A stretch of DNA of 64,000 nt from an uncultured Collinsella sp. (GTDB lineage Bacteria; Actinomycetota; Coriobacteriia; Coriobacteriales; Coriobacteriaceae), in NCBI GenBank assembly GCA_900545445.1, contig UQZH01000004.1, forward strand, positions 7,352 to 71,351, read 5' to 3'. Below are positions 41,394 through 49,608 of this stretch, in pieces (positions within the stretch are counted from its first letter, which is position 1; the number at the start of each line of letters is the position of its first letter). The notes below the pieces were generated by a model that was given only the letters and a program-made list of their open reading frames with translations, ran no database searches and was not told the DNA's origin. The translations under genes and the position numbers were made by a program.

Positions 41394-44042
41394 CTAGCAG
41401 ACGGCGTAATCCTGAGGCTCGCGGCCGTAGTAGGCGTCCAGGTAGAGCTCCTTGATCTCGCTCATGAGCGGGTAGCGCGGGTTAGCGCCGGTGCACTGGT
41501 CGTTGAATGCCTGCTCGGTCATCTCGTCGAGGGTGTCGAGGAAGTACTGCTCGTCAACACCGTAGTCGGCGATGGTCTTCTTGACGCCGATGAAGTCCTT
41601 GAGCTCCTCGAGCTTCGTGATGAAGTTCTCGAAGACCTCCTTGTCGTCCTTGCCCTCGATGCCGCAGTACTTGGCCATCTCGGCGTAGTTGTGCAGCGCG
41701 TTGGGGTAAGGATACTGGGAGAAGGTACCCATCTTGACGGGAGCCTCGGCGGCGTTGTAGCGCATAACGCGGGTCAGGATGACGGCGTTTGCGAGGCCGT
41801 GGGGCAGGTGATGGAAAGCGCCGAGCTTGTGGGCCATGGAGTGGTTGAGGCCCAGGAAGGCGTTGGCGAAGGCCATACCGGCCATGCAGGAGGCGTTGTG
41901 CATCTCCTCGCGGGCATGCGGGTCCTTGGCGCCGTTCGTGAAGCTGGAGGGCAGGTTCTCGAAGACGAGCTTAGCAGCGCGCTCGGAGAGGCCCTTGGTG
42001 TAGTCGGAAGCCATGATGGAGACGTAGGACTCGATGGCGTGGGTCATGACGTCGATGCCGGAGGCAGCGGTCAGGCCGCGCGGGGCGGTCATGCAGTTGT
42101 CGGCGTCGACGATAGCCATGTTGGGGAGCAGCGCGTAGTCGGCGAGCGGCCACTTGATGCCGGTCTCCTTGTCGGTGATGATGGCGAACGGCGTGCACTC
42201 GGAGCCGGTACCCGAAGAGGTCGGGACGGCAACGAAGTAGGCCTTCTTGCCCATCTCGGGGAAGGTGAAGATACGCTTGCGGATGTCCATGAAGTCCATG
42301 GCCATGTCCTCAAACTTGCACTCGGGGTGCTCGTACATCATCCACATGATCTTGCCGGCGTCCATAGCGGAGCCACCGCCGACGGCGATGATGACGTCCG
42401 GCTCAAAGAGAGCCATCTGCTTGGCGCCGCGACGTGCGCACTGCAGCGACGGATCGGGCTCGACGTCGTAGAAGCAGTCGTGGGCGATGCCCATCTCGTC
42501 GAGCTTGGCCTCGATGGCGCGGGTGTTGCCATTCTTGAAGAGGAACTGGTCGGTGACGATGAAGGCGCGCTTCTTGCCCATGACGGTACCGAGCTCGTCG
42601 AGGGCGACGGGCGTGGAACCCTTCTTGAAGTAGACCTTCTCGGGAGCGCGGAACCACAGCATGTTCTCACGGCGCTCGGCCACAGTCTTAACGTTGATCA
42701 AGTGCTTCACCCCAACGTTCTCGGAGACGGAGTTGCCGCCCCAGGAGCCGCAGCCCAGGGTCAGAGACGGCTTCATGCCAAAGTTGTACAGGTCACCGAT
42801 GCCGCCGTGCGAGGACGGGGTGTTGATGACGATACGGCAGGCCTTCATGACGTGCTCGAACAGGCTGATCTTCTCGGCCTGGGCGGGGTGCACGTACAGA
42901 GAGGCGGTGTGGCCCGGGCCACCGGCGAGCACCAGGTGCTCGGCCTTGTCGACGGCCTCCTGGAAGTCCTTGGCGTGGTACATGGCCAGGACCGGGGAGA
43001 GCTTCTCGTGGGAGAACTCCTCCTTGGCGGGGTCGGTAGAGGTGACCTCGGCGATCAGGATCTTGGTCTTGGCGGGAACCTCGATGCCGGCGAGCTCGGC
43101 GATCTTGGCGGCAGCCATGCCGGGGATGCGGTGATCGAGGGCGCCGTTCTTGAACATGGCAGCACGCAGGGCCTCCATCTCGGCACCCTGCTTGACGAAG
43201 TAGCAACCGCGCTTCTGGAACTCGGCCTTGACCTGGTCATAGATGGTGTCGATGACGGTCACGGACTGCTCGGAAGCGCAGATCATGCCGTTGTCGAAGG
43301 TCTTGGAGTGGATGATGGAGTTGACGGCGAGCAGCACGTCGGCGGTGTCGTCGATGACGACCGGGGTGTTACCGGCGCCAACGCCCAGGGCGGGCTTGCC
43401 CGAGGAGTAAGCGGCCTTGACCATGCCCGGGCCACCGGTGGCGAGGATGATGTCGACGTCGCGCATGACCATGTTGGTCAGCTCGATGGAGGGGACATCA
43501 ACCCAGCCGATGATGCCCTCGGGGGCACCGGCCTTGACGGCGGCATCAAGCACGAGCTTGGCGGCGGCGATGGTGCACTTGGCGGCAGCCGGGTGCGGGG
43601 AGATGATGATGGCGTTGCGGGTCTTCAGGCTGATCAGCGTCTTGAAGATCGCGGTAGAAGTGGGGTTGGTCGTCGGGATGACGGCGCCCACGATGCCGAT
43701 GGGCTCGGCGATCTTGGTGATGCCGTAAGCCTCGTCGCGCTCCAGGACACCACAGGTCTTGGTGTTCTTGTAAGCGTTGTAGATGTACTCTGCGGCGTAG
43801 TGGTTCTTGATGACCTTGTCCTCAAGAACGCCGCGGCCGGTCTCCTCGATGGCCATCTTCGCCAACGGGATACGAGCCTTGTTGGCAGCCATGGCGGCCT
43901 CATAGAAGATCTTGTCGACCTGCTCCTGCGTGTACGTAGCAAAAAGCGCCTGGGCCTCTCGCATCTGAGCGAGCTTAGCCTCAAGCGCCTCTACGTTGTC
44001 CACAATTGCGGGAGTAGTGTTTTCCGGTGACTTTTTCACCAT
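41394..44042 (-). CDS. adhE: Bifunctional acetaldehyde-CoA / alcohol dehydrogenase
   Basis: An 882-residue fermentative enzyme that reduces acetyl-CoA to ethanol in two NADH-dependent steps and forms spirosomes in other species. The N-terminal aldehyde dehydrogenase half contains GIVGAVIPTTNPTSTAIFK, GAGNTPVVIDD and the catalytic Cys in GMICASEQSV. The C-terminal iron-dependent half, from about residue 450, has GGGSAMDAGKIMW, TSSGTGSECTPFAI, and metal ligands in LNHSMAHKLGAFHHLPHGLAN. A clear AAGGAG precedes the ATG. A predicted extended -10 promoter lies at 44083-44091. Confidence 0.97.
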   Translation of the reverse strand: MVKKSPENTTPAIVDNVEALEAKLAQMREAQALFATYTQEQVDKIFYEAAMAANKARIPLAKMAIEETGRGVLEDKVIKNHYAAEYIYNAYKNTKTCGVLERDEAYGITKIAEPIGIVGAVIPTTNPTSTAIFKTLISLKTRNAIIISPHPAAAKCTIAAAKLVLDAAVKAGAPEGIIGWVDVPSIELTNMVMRDVDIILATGGPGMVKAAYSSGKPALGVGAGNTPVVIDDTADVLLAVNSIIHSKTFDNGMICASEQSVTVIDTIYDQVKAEFQKRGCYFVKQGAEMEALRAAMFKNGALDHRIPGMAAAKIAELAGIEVPAKTKILIAEVTSTDPAKEEFSHEKLSPVLAMYHAKDFQEAVDKAEHLVLAGGPGHTASLYVHPAQAEKISLFEHVMKACRIVINTPSSHGGIGDLYNFGMKPSLTLGCGSWGGNSVSENVGVKHLINVKTVAERRENMLWFRAPEKVYFKKGSTPVALDELGTVMGKKRAFIVTDQFLFKNGNTRAIEAKLDEMGIAHDCFYDVEPDPSLQCARRGAKQMALFEPDVIIAVGGGSAMDAGKIMWMMYEHPECKFEDMAMDFMDIRKRIFTFPEMGKKAYFVAVPTSSGTGSECTPFAIITDKETGIKWPLADYALLPNMAIVDADNCMTAPRGLTAASGIDVMTHAIESYVSIMASDYTKGLSERAAKLVFENLPSSFTNGAKDPHAREEMHNASCMAGMAFANAFLGLNHSMAHKLGAFHHLPHGLANAVILTRVMRYNAAEAPVKMGTFSQYPYPNALHNYAEMAKYCGIEGKDDKEVFENFITKLEELKDFIGVKKTIADYGVDEQYFLDTLDEMTEQAFNDQCTGANPRYPLMSEIKELYLDAYYGREPQDYAVC

Positions 44043-44082
44043 TTGTGTCTCCTTGCGATCGGAGATTTACCCTACGTCTTGC

Positions 44083-44091
44083 ATGATAGCA
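44083..44091 (-). promoter_or_regulatory. Predicted extended -10 promoter for adhE
   Basis: TGCTATCAT on the minus strand, the same nonamer as before rpsB and pyrH, lies about 40 bases before the adhE start. No consensus -35 or Rex-type operator was recognised. Confidence 0.5.
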
Positions 44092-44135
44092 AGAAATTAA
44101 TCGGCGAACGGTCAGATTCCTCTAAAAGGCACACT

Positions 44136-44163
44136 AAAACGCTTCAATATACTGAAGCGTTTT
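44136..44163. repeat. 28-bp palindrome upstream of adhE
   Basis: AAAACGCTTCA (44136-44146) and its exact complement TGAAGCGTTTT (44153-44163) flank ATATAC. It lies about 45 bp upstream of the predicted adhE -10 element. Its A-rich and T-rich outer ends suit a bidirectional terminator, but it could equally be an operator. Confidence 0.55.
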
Positions 44164-44189
44164 AACTAAACTATCCTATAGCATCGCCC

Positions 44190-44251
44190 CACTCATTGGG
44201 GACAGGCTTACATGAGTGCTTTCACTCATGTAAGCCTGTCCCCAATGAGTG
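44190..44251. repeat. Perfect 29-bp inverted repeat with 4-base loop
   Basis: The arms 44190-44218 and 44223-44251 are exact reverse complements around CTTT. Each arm also begins and ends with the palindromic pair CACTC / GAGTG. Key internal block: TTGGGGACAGGCTTAC. It is noncoding and too long and perfect for an ordinary terminator, and resembles a REP-like or miniature mobile repeat. The whole gap 44043-44353 holds only this repeat, the palindrome, the rpmB terminator and the adhE promoter; no gene is seen. Confidence 0.7.
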
Positions 44252-44252
44252 C

Positions 44253-44285
44253 AAAAAGGCGCCCTCCGTAGGGGAGGGCGCCTTT
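44253..44285 (-). terminator. Rho-independent terminator after rpmB
   Basis: A 13-bp stem (44255-44267 with 44273-44285), read on the minus strand, is followed by TTTTT. It lies about 70 bp downstream of rpmB. Confidence 0.8.
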
Positions 44286-44353
44286 GGTAAGTTCTATGTG
44301 AACGCGAGGTCTTTGACCCGGAGAGTCCGAGGTACTTGTTGGTAAGACCTTAT

Positions 44354-44542
44354 TTAGGAGCGCGCAACCTTGCCGGACTTGAGGCAGGTGGAGCAAACGT
44401 TCATCTTGCGACGGTGACCGTCGACGACGACGTAGACGCGCTGGATGTTGGGGCGGAACTTACGGTTGGTGACGCGGTGAGAGTGGCTGATGGAGCGACC
44501 GGCAACGGGGTGCTTACCGCAAACTTCGCAAACTTTGGACAT
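44354..44542 (-). CDS. rpmB: 50S ribosomal protein L28 (zinc-binding type)
   Basis: A 62-residue L28 starting MSKVCEVCGKHPVAGRSISH. Two CxxC pairs, CEVC near the start and CSTC near the end, form a likely zinc site, so this is the Cys-containing type rather than the zinc-free paralogue. A longer in-frame start at 44590 would add 16 residues upstream of the ribosome-binding site (CAAGGAGGG) and is rejected. The gene stands alone with its own promoter and terminator. Confidence 0.95.
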   Translation of the reverse strand: MSKVCEVCGKHPVAGRSISHSHRVTNRKFRPNIQRVYVVVDGHRRKMNVCSTCLKSGKVARS

Positions 44543-44596
44543 AACTGACCCTCCTTGGGCGACAAACGAACATGTCGCGTTAACAAACAAGCCTGA

Positions 44597-44605
44597 ACTA
44601 TAGCA
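44597..44605 (-). promoter_or_regulatory. Predicted extended -10 promoter for rpmB
   Basis: TGCTATAGT on the minus strand lies about 55 bases before the L28 start. It is an extended -10 of the type repeated elsewhere in the window; no strong -35 was found. Confidence 0.55.
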
Positions 44606-44810
44606 CAGAAGCAGATCCCTGTGCGTAATCTACACAGAGATATTTCTCTTTTGGCGATAGTGCTCACGCCACGGCCCTGGACGTAGATCCGATTTGCGTG
44701 CAGCAGAGGGGATTATGCCAGCTCGTGCGTACGTTTTCAAGCTCGTCCCACAAATATATATAGGTTTATTGAGCATCGGGCTCCGTTTACGGATTGCTCT
44801 GTATTTATGC
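44606..44810. other. Intergenic stretch between rpmB and pyrR promoters, nothing recognised
   Basis: This part of the 452-bp divergent gap has locally AT-rich sequence (for example near 44752-44770). No coding frame with a plausible start site, no tRNA and no known RNA was recognised in it. Confidence 0.5.
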
Positions 44811-44839
44811 TCGCAATTAAGCTCGAGGTTGGCTACACT
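44811..44839 (+). promoter_or_regulatory. Possible promoter for the pyr operon
   Basis: TCGCAA (44811-44816), a 17-base spacer and TACACT (44834-44839) would start transcription near 44846, giving a leader of about 150 bases before pyrR. The -35 is weak. Confidence 0.45.
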
Positions 44840-44844
44840 ATCCC

Positions 44845-44990
44845 TTGACCATTAAAGGGGTACGAGATACCCACATGGAATTACATAGCTGCCAAAGAGC
44901 AGCCCTTCCTGTGGGTGTCTGGTTCCGCTTTGAGCGGTCGGGCATCTATTTTTTTGACTGTGTCAGCAGTCAAGACATGTGAGGAAGGAG
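44845..44990 (+). promoter_or_regulatory. Structured pyr operon leader, candidate PyrR-responsive attenuator
   Basis: Several hairpins can form. CCCTT / AAGGG comes first, then GGGTA (44858-44862) with TACCC (44868-44872). That TACCC overlaps the left arm of a larger stem, ACCCACA (44869-44875) with TGTGGGT (44910-44916), extended by GGAA / TTCC and GCTGC / GCAGC around CAAAGA. The overlap makes alternative folds mutually exclusive. CCGCT / AGCGG and a run of seven T (44949-44955) follow, then TTGACTG / CAGTCAA before GGAAGGAG. The CCAAAGAG loop only partly resembles known PyrR sites, so control by PyrR is inference. Confidence 0.5.
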
Positions 44991-44994
44991 ATCG

Positions 44995-45579
44995 ATGGGC
45001 ACGACTTCCCCCAAGGCGGTCATTATGGACGAGACCGCCGTCAATCGAGCGATGACCCGCATCGCGCACGAGATTCTCGAGCGCAACGAGGGCTGTGAAG
45101 ACCTCGCTCTGGTCGGCATCGTCACGCGCGGCGACCTTCTGGCAAAGAAGCTCGCCGAGGAGATCAAGGAGATCGAGGGCGTCGACGTTCCGCTCGGCAG
45201 TCTCGACATCAGCTTCTACCGCGATGACTACGCTACCAATTTCGCTCCCGCGATCCACGCCACCAACATTCCCTTCAGTGTCGACGGCAAGCGCGTCGTG
45301 CTGGTGGACGACATCCTGTACACGGGTCGTACCATCCGCGCCGCTCTGGACGCCGTCATGGATCTGGGCCGTCCGAGCCGTATTGAGCTGGCAGTCCTCG
45401 TTGACCGCGGCCACCGTGAGCTCCCTATCTCGCCGGACTTTGTCGGCAAGAACGTTCCCTCGTCGCACGAGGAGAACGTGCACCTATATATGAAGGAAGT
45501 CGACGGCCGTACCGCCGTCGAGATCAACGACGTCGCGCCGGGTTCCCACGTGGGCTCCGCGCCGCTGGGAGGTGAGTAG
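44995..45579 (+). CDS. pyrR: PyrR, pyr operon RNA-binding regulator / uracil phosphoribosyltransferase
   Basis: PyrR senses UMP and binds pyr leader RNA; many members also have uracil phosphoribosyltransferase activity. The 194-residue protein has IAHEILERNEGCEDLALVGI, the PRPP-binding loop VVLVDDILYTGRTIRAALDA near residue 100, and LVDRGHRELPISPDFVGKN, all PyrR hallmarks. ATG 44995 follows GGAAGGAG. It heads the pyr operon and lies behind a structured leader, consistent with autogenous control. Confidence 0.95.
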   Translation: MGTTSPKAVIMDETAVNRAMTRIAHEILERNEGCEDLALVGIVTRGDLLAKKLAEEIKEIEGVDVPLGSLDISFYRDDYATNFAPAIHATNIPFSVDGKRVVLVDDILYTGRTIRAALDAVMDLGRPSRIELAVLVDRGHRELPISPDFVGKNVPSSHEENVHLYMKEVDGRTAVEINDVAPGSHVGSAPLGGE

Positions 45580-45583
45580 TACC

Positions 45584-46528
45584 GTGGCGTTCAACCATAA
45601 GCACCTGATCGACATTACCGAGTACTCCGAAGAGGACATCAAGCTCATCCTCGAGACCGCCAAGGCGTTCTCCGAGGTCAACGAGCGTGCGATCAAGAAG
45701 GTCCCCACGCTCAAGGGTAAGACCATCGTCAATATGTTCAACGAGCCCTCGACGCGTACCCGCAGCTCTTTCGAACTCGCCGAGAAGCGTCTTTCGGCCG
45801 ACAGCCTCAACTTTGGTGGCTCCTCGACCTCCACGGTCAAGGGCGAGAGCCTCGTTGACACCGTCGAGACCCTCAACGCCTATAAGATCGACTGCATCGT
45901 CGTGCGCGATAAGCACGCCGGCGCCCCCTACATCGTCACGCAGAACTCGCCCGCAAGCGTCATCTGCGCCGGTGATGGCAAGCACAACCATCCCACGCAA
46001 GCCCTGCTCGACCTGTACACCATCTGGGAGCACAAGGGCGACTTCCACGGTCTGAAGGTCGCTGTCGTCGGCGATATCGCCCACTCCCGCGTTTGCGGCT
46101 CGCTGATCCCCGCCCTTAAGATCATGGGCTGCGAGACCTACGCCGTCGCCCCCGGCACGCTGCTGCCGCCGGCGCCCGAGGTCCTGGGCTGCGACCACGT
46201 GACGAGCGACCTCGATTCCGTCCTGCCCGAGCTGGACGTCGTCTACATGCTGCGCGTGCAGCAGGAGCGCCTCGAGGGCGCCCCGTTCCCGACCATTCGC
46301 GAGTACCACAAGCTTTTCGGCCTGACCAAGGACCGCGAGAAGCTCATGAAGCCCGATGCGATCATCTGCCACCCGGGCCCCATCAACCGCGGCGTCGAGT
46401 TCGACTCCTATATGGCCGACCACCCGCAACGCTCCGTCATCCTGGAGCAGGTCTACGCCGGTATCTGCGTGCGTATGGCTATCCTGTATCTGCTGCTTGG
46501 AGGTGCCGATAATGGCCTTGCTTCTTAA
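45584..46528 (+). CDS. pyrB: Aspartate carbamoyltransferase catalytic chain
   Basis: The 314-residue enzyme joins carbamoyl phosphate and aspartate. The carbamoyl phosphate site FNEPSTRTRSSFELAEKRL is near residue 50, with KGESLVDTVETL, HPTQALLDLYTI, GDIAHSRVCGSLIPAL and HPGPINRGVEF following. GTG 45584 gives the usual start (MAFNHKHLIDITEYSEED) and lies 8 bases after GGGAGGTGAG; GTG 45572, overlapping pyrR, is the alternative. No regulatory chain pyrI is present. Confidence 0.96.
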   Translation: MAFNHKHLIDITEYSEEDIKLILETAKAFSEVNERAIKKVPTLKGKTIVNMFNEPSTRTRSSFELAEKRLSADSLNFGGSSTSTVKGESLVDTVETLNAYKIDCIVVRDKHAGAPYIVTQNSPASVICAGDGKHNHPTQALLDLYTIWEHKGDFHGLKVAVVGDIAHSRVCGSLIPALKIMGCETYAVAPGTLLPPAPEVLGCDHVTSDLDSVLPELDVVYMLRVQQERLEGAPFPTIREYHKLFGLTKDREKLMKPDAIICHPGPINRGVEFDSYMADHPQRSVILEQVYAGICVRMAILYLLLGGADNGLAS

Positions 46529-47801
46529 GAATGCCCACGTCGTCGACCCGTCCGTCGAGCTTGACGGTGTCGTTGACGTCCTGATTGACGGCGACAAGAT
46601 CGCCGAGGTCGGCGAGAATCTCGCCGTCGAGGGAGCCGAGGTCCGCGACCTTTCCGGCAAGTACCTCGTCCCCGGCCTGGTGGATATGCACGTTCACCTT
46701 CGCGAGCCCGGCTACGAGGTCAAAGAGGACATCGAGAGCGGCACCCGCGCTGCTGCCAAGGGCGGCTTTACCGGCGTGTGCGCCATGCCCAACACCGATC
46801 CCGTCACCGATAACGGCACCGTCGTGGAGTTCGTCAAGTCCCGCGCTGCCGAGGTCGGTCACTGCCGTGTCTATCCGTCGGGCGCCATGACCCGCGGTCT
46901 TAAGGGCGAGGCCATGTCCGAGATGGGCGATATGGTCGCCCACGGCGCCGTCGCCTTCACCGACGACGGTCGCGGCGTGCAGGGCGCGGGCATGCTCCGT
47001 CGCTGCATGGACTACGGCAAGATGTTCGGTAAGGTCTTTATGAGCCACTGCCAGGACGAGGACCTGGTCGGCCACGGCCAGATCAACGAGGGCAAGGTTT
47101 CGACCCGTCTGGCCCTCGAGGGCTGGCCGGCTGCCGGCGAGGAGCTCCAGATCGCTCGCGACATCGAGATCGCTAAGCTGACCGGTGCCAAGCTGCACAT
47201 CCAGCACATCTCCACCGCCCATGGCCTGGAAATCGTGCGCGCCGGTAAGGCCGCTGGCGTTCGGGTTACCTGCGAGGCTACCCCGCACCACATGTTCCTG
47301 ACCGAGAACGACCTGGACGTGACCTACAACACCTCGCTCAAGGTCAATCCGCCGCTGCGCACCGACGAGGACGCCGAGGCCATCCGTCAGGGTGTCATCG
47401 ACGGTACCGTCGACGTTATCGTCACCGATCACGCTCCGCACACTCCGTGGGAGAAGGCCCGCGAGTTCGAGCTCGCACCCTTTGGCATGATTGGCCTCGA
47501 GACCTCGCTGTCGCTCGTGCTCACCGAGCTGGTCAACACGGGCAAGATGAGCGTGGGCCGCATGGTCGAGCTCATGGCCATCAAGCCGCGTGAGATCCTA
47601 GGCCTCGACCAGGTTCAGGTCAAGGCGGGCTCCGTTGCCGATCTGACCGTGTTCGACGCGTCCGCCACCTGGACGGTCGGCGAGGACGGTTACGAGTCGC
47701 GCGCCGAGAACTCCGGTTTCGCCGGCCGCACGCTCACCGGTCGTGCCACCGATGTGTTTGTCGGCGGCAAGCAGACGCTCGCCGACGGCTGCATCTGCTA
47801 G
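46512..47801 (+). CDS. pyrC: Dihydroorotase
   Basis: A type I dihydroorotase of 429 residues that closes carbamoyl aspartate to dihydroorotate. Metal ligands are visible in GLVDMHVHLREPGYEVKED, MSHCQDEDL, IQHISTAHGLE and VTDHAPHTPWEK. ATG 46512 lies inside the end of pyrB (17-bp overlap), with TTGGAGGTGCC upstream, suggesting coupled translation with the partner of the previous step. Confidence 0.96.
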   Translation: MALLLKNAHVVDPSVELDGVVDVLIDGDKIAEVGENLAVEGAEVRDLSGKYLVPGLVDMHVHLREPGYEVKEDIESGTRAAAKGGFTGVCAMPNTDPVTDNGTVVEFVKSRAAEVGHCRVYPSGAMTRGLKGEAMSEMGDMVAHGAVAFTDDGRGVQGAGMLRRCMDYGKMFGKVFMSHCQDEDLVGHGQINEGKVSTRLALEGWPAAGEELQIARDIEIAKLTGAKLHIQHISTAHGLEIVRAGKAAGVRVTCEATPHHMFLTENDLDVTYNTSLKVNPPLRTDEDAEAIRQGVIDGTVDVIVTDHAPHTPWEKAREFELAPFGMIGLETSLSLVLTELVNTGKMSVGRMVELMAIKPREILGLDQVQVKAGSVADLTVFDASATWTVGEDGYESRAENSGFAGRTLTGRATDVFVGGKQTLADGCIC

Positions 47802-47893
47802 CATTGCCTTATCGCTTATGTGCGCGGCGCCCTTGCGGTGCCGCGCTTTCTGTTCGTTTTGACCATGCAACCGCATGGGGGATTGGAGCGTCT

Positions 47894-48685
47894 ATGCCCA
47901 CACCTTCCACTGCACGCATGCACGACTTCGAGGTCGTCTCGAACCAGGAGATCGCCGACGGCATCTTCTCGCTCGTCATCTCGGCCCCCAAGCTTGCAAG
48001 TGCGCTCAAGCCCGGTCAGTTTGTGAACATTGCCGTGCCCGGTGATGCGTCCTCGCTGCTTCGCGTGCCCCTGAGCTTCTATCGCGCCGACGCCCAGGCC
48101 GGCACCGTCGAGCTGTGGTACGCCGTCGTGGGCGACGACACCCGTCGTCTGTCGCAGATGGGCCCCGGCTCCACCTCTAATCTGCTGGGTCCTGGCGGCC
48201 GCGGCTGGATGGTACCCGAGGGCACCAGGAAGGCCCTGCTCGTCGCCGGTGGCATCGGCGTTCCTCCTGTGCTGTGCCTGGCCGGTATGCTTGCCGAGCA
48301 GGGTGTTGACGTGGATGTGTGCCTGGGCTTTTGCACCGCGTCCAAGGCCGTGGGCATCGATGAGTTCCGCTCGCTGTGCGATACGGTCAACGTGTGCACC
48401 GACGACGGCTCGCTCGGCACGCACGGCTTCTGCACCGATCCTGCCGCCGAGCTGCTCGGCGAGGGCGGTTACGACTACGTCGCCAGCTGCGGCCCCGCCG
48501 TCATGATGAAGAAGGTCGCCGCCGCTGCCGCCGAGGCCGGTGCGTACTGCGAGGTGTCGCTCGAGCGCATGATGAGCTGCGGCTTTGGCGCCTGCAACAC
48601 CTGCAATGTCGAGACGGTCGACGGTATGAAGGGCGCCTGCATGTGCGGCCCCGTGTTCGATGCTTCCAAGGTGGTGGTCTTCTAG
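47894..48685 (+). CDS. pyrK: Dihydroorotate dehydrogenase electron transfer subunit
   Basis: PyrK passes electrons from the type 1B dihydroorotate dehydrogenase to NAD. The 263-residue protein has an FAD-binding barrel (LKPGQFVNIAVPG, LLRVPLSFYRAD), a nucleotide-binding domain (LLVAGGIGVPPVLCLAGML) and a C-terminal 2Fe-2S site (MSCGFGACNTCNV then ACMCGP). ATG 47894 with GGAG upstream was chosen; a start at 47804 would add 30 residues lacking family similarity. The stop overlaps the likely pyrD start by one base. Confidence 0.95.
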   Translation: MPTPSTARMHDFEVVSNQEIADGIFSLVISAPKLASALKPGQFVNIAVPGDASSLLRVPLSFYRADAQAGTVELWYAVVGDDTRRLSQMGPGSTSNLLGPGGRGWMVPEGTRKALLVAGGIGVPPVLCLAGMLAEQGVDVDVCLGFCTASKAVGIDEFRSLCDTVNVCTDDGSLGTHGFCTDPAAELLGEGGYDYVASCGPAVMMKKVAAAAAEAGAYCEVSLERMMSCGFGACNTCNVETVDGMKGACMCGPVFDASKVVVF

Positions 48686-49608
48686 TGGGTACCGTGAACA
48701 TGGCCGTCGATTTCGGCGGCGTCAAGATGCAGAACCCCATCAACACCGCAGCCGGTACCTTTGGCTACGGCTGGCAGTTCCAGAACTTCTTTGATGTCTC
48801 CCAGCTGGGCGCCATCACCACCAAGGGTTGTGCTGCCGAGCCCTGGCCCGGCAACCCCGCGCCCCGTATGGCCGAGATCCCGGGCGGCATGATCAACTCC
48901 GTGGGCCTTCAGAACCCCGGCGTGGCCGCCTTTGCCCGTGAGTCCGGTCCGTGGCTCGAGCAGCTTTCCAAGGACGGTTGCCAGGTCATCTGCCAGGTTG
49001 CCGGTCATTCCGTCGAGGAGTTTGTCCGCGCGCTCGAGATGTATGTCGAGCTGTGCCCCTGGGCTGCCGGCTACGAGATCAACGTGAGCTGCCCCAATAT
49101 TGCTGCCGGCGGTGCCGCCATGGGCTCCTCGCCCGAGGGCGCCTCTGCCGTTATGGCTGCCTGCCGCAAGGTGACCGATAAGCCGCTGTTCGTAAAGATG
49201 GCGCCGGTCAACGTCGTCGAGATTGCCAAGGCTCTCGAGGCCGCGGGAGCCGACGGCCTTTCGGTCATCAACTCCATCCAGGGCATGGCCATTGACGTTC
49301 ATACCCGCAAGTCCCGTGTGGCCAAGCCCAAGGGCGGCCTTTCGGGTCCGCTGTGCCACCACATCGCCGTTCGCATGGTCTGGGAGGTCGCTCAGGCCGT
49401 CGATATCCCCATCAACGGTGTCGGCGGCGTCATGACGGGCGAAGATGCGGCGGAGTTTATCCTGGCTGGCGCCACCTGCGTGTCGGTCGGCATGGCCAAC
49501 TTTGTCGATCCGTGCGCATCGATTAAGATCGCGCACGAGCTCGAGGCCTGGGCGGAGTCCCAGGGCGTGAAGGACATCAATGAGCTGGTAGGTGCTTTCG
49601 AATGCTAG
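48685..49608 (+). CDS. pyrD: Dihydroorotate dehydrogenase, type 1B catalytic subunit
   Basis: A flavin enzyme that oxidises dihydroorotate to orotate with PyrK. The 307-residue protein has MQNPINTAAGTFGYG, GAITTKGCAAEPWPGNPAPR, EINVSCPN, the Cys-containing catalytic segment near it, and PINGVGGVMTGEDAAEFILAG. GTG 48685 (after AAGGTGGTGG) overlaps the pyrK stop by one base; ATG 48700 is an alternative five codons later. pyrF begins inside its last codons. Confidence 0.93.
   Translation: MGTVNMAVDFGGVKMQNPINTAAGTFGYGWQFQNFFDVSQLGAITTKGCAAEPWPGNPAPRMAEIPGGMINSVGLQNPGVAAFARESGPWLEQLSKDGCQVICQVAGHSVEEFVRALEMYVELCPWAAGYEINVSCPNIAAGGAAMGSSPEGASAVMAACRKVTDKPLFVKMAPVNVVEIAKALEAAGADGLSVINSIQGMAIDVHTRKSRVAKPKGGLSGPLCHHIAVRMVWEVAQAVDIPINGVGGVMTGEDAAEFILAGATCVSVGMANFVDPCASIKIAHELEAWAESQGVKDINELVGAFEC

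Noticed and set aside
41385..44030. An 881-codon open frame on the + strand opposite adhE
   Set aside because: It lies fully antisense to a well-conserved gene, has a repetitive Val/Leu/Gly/Asp composition typical of the reverse of GC-rich codons, and shows no recognisable motif.
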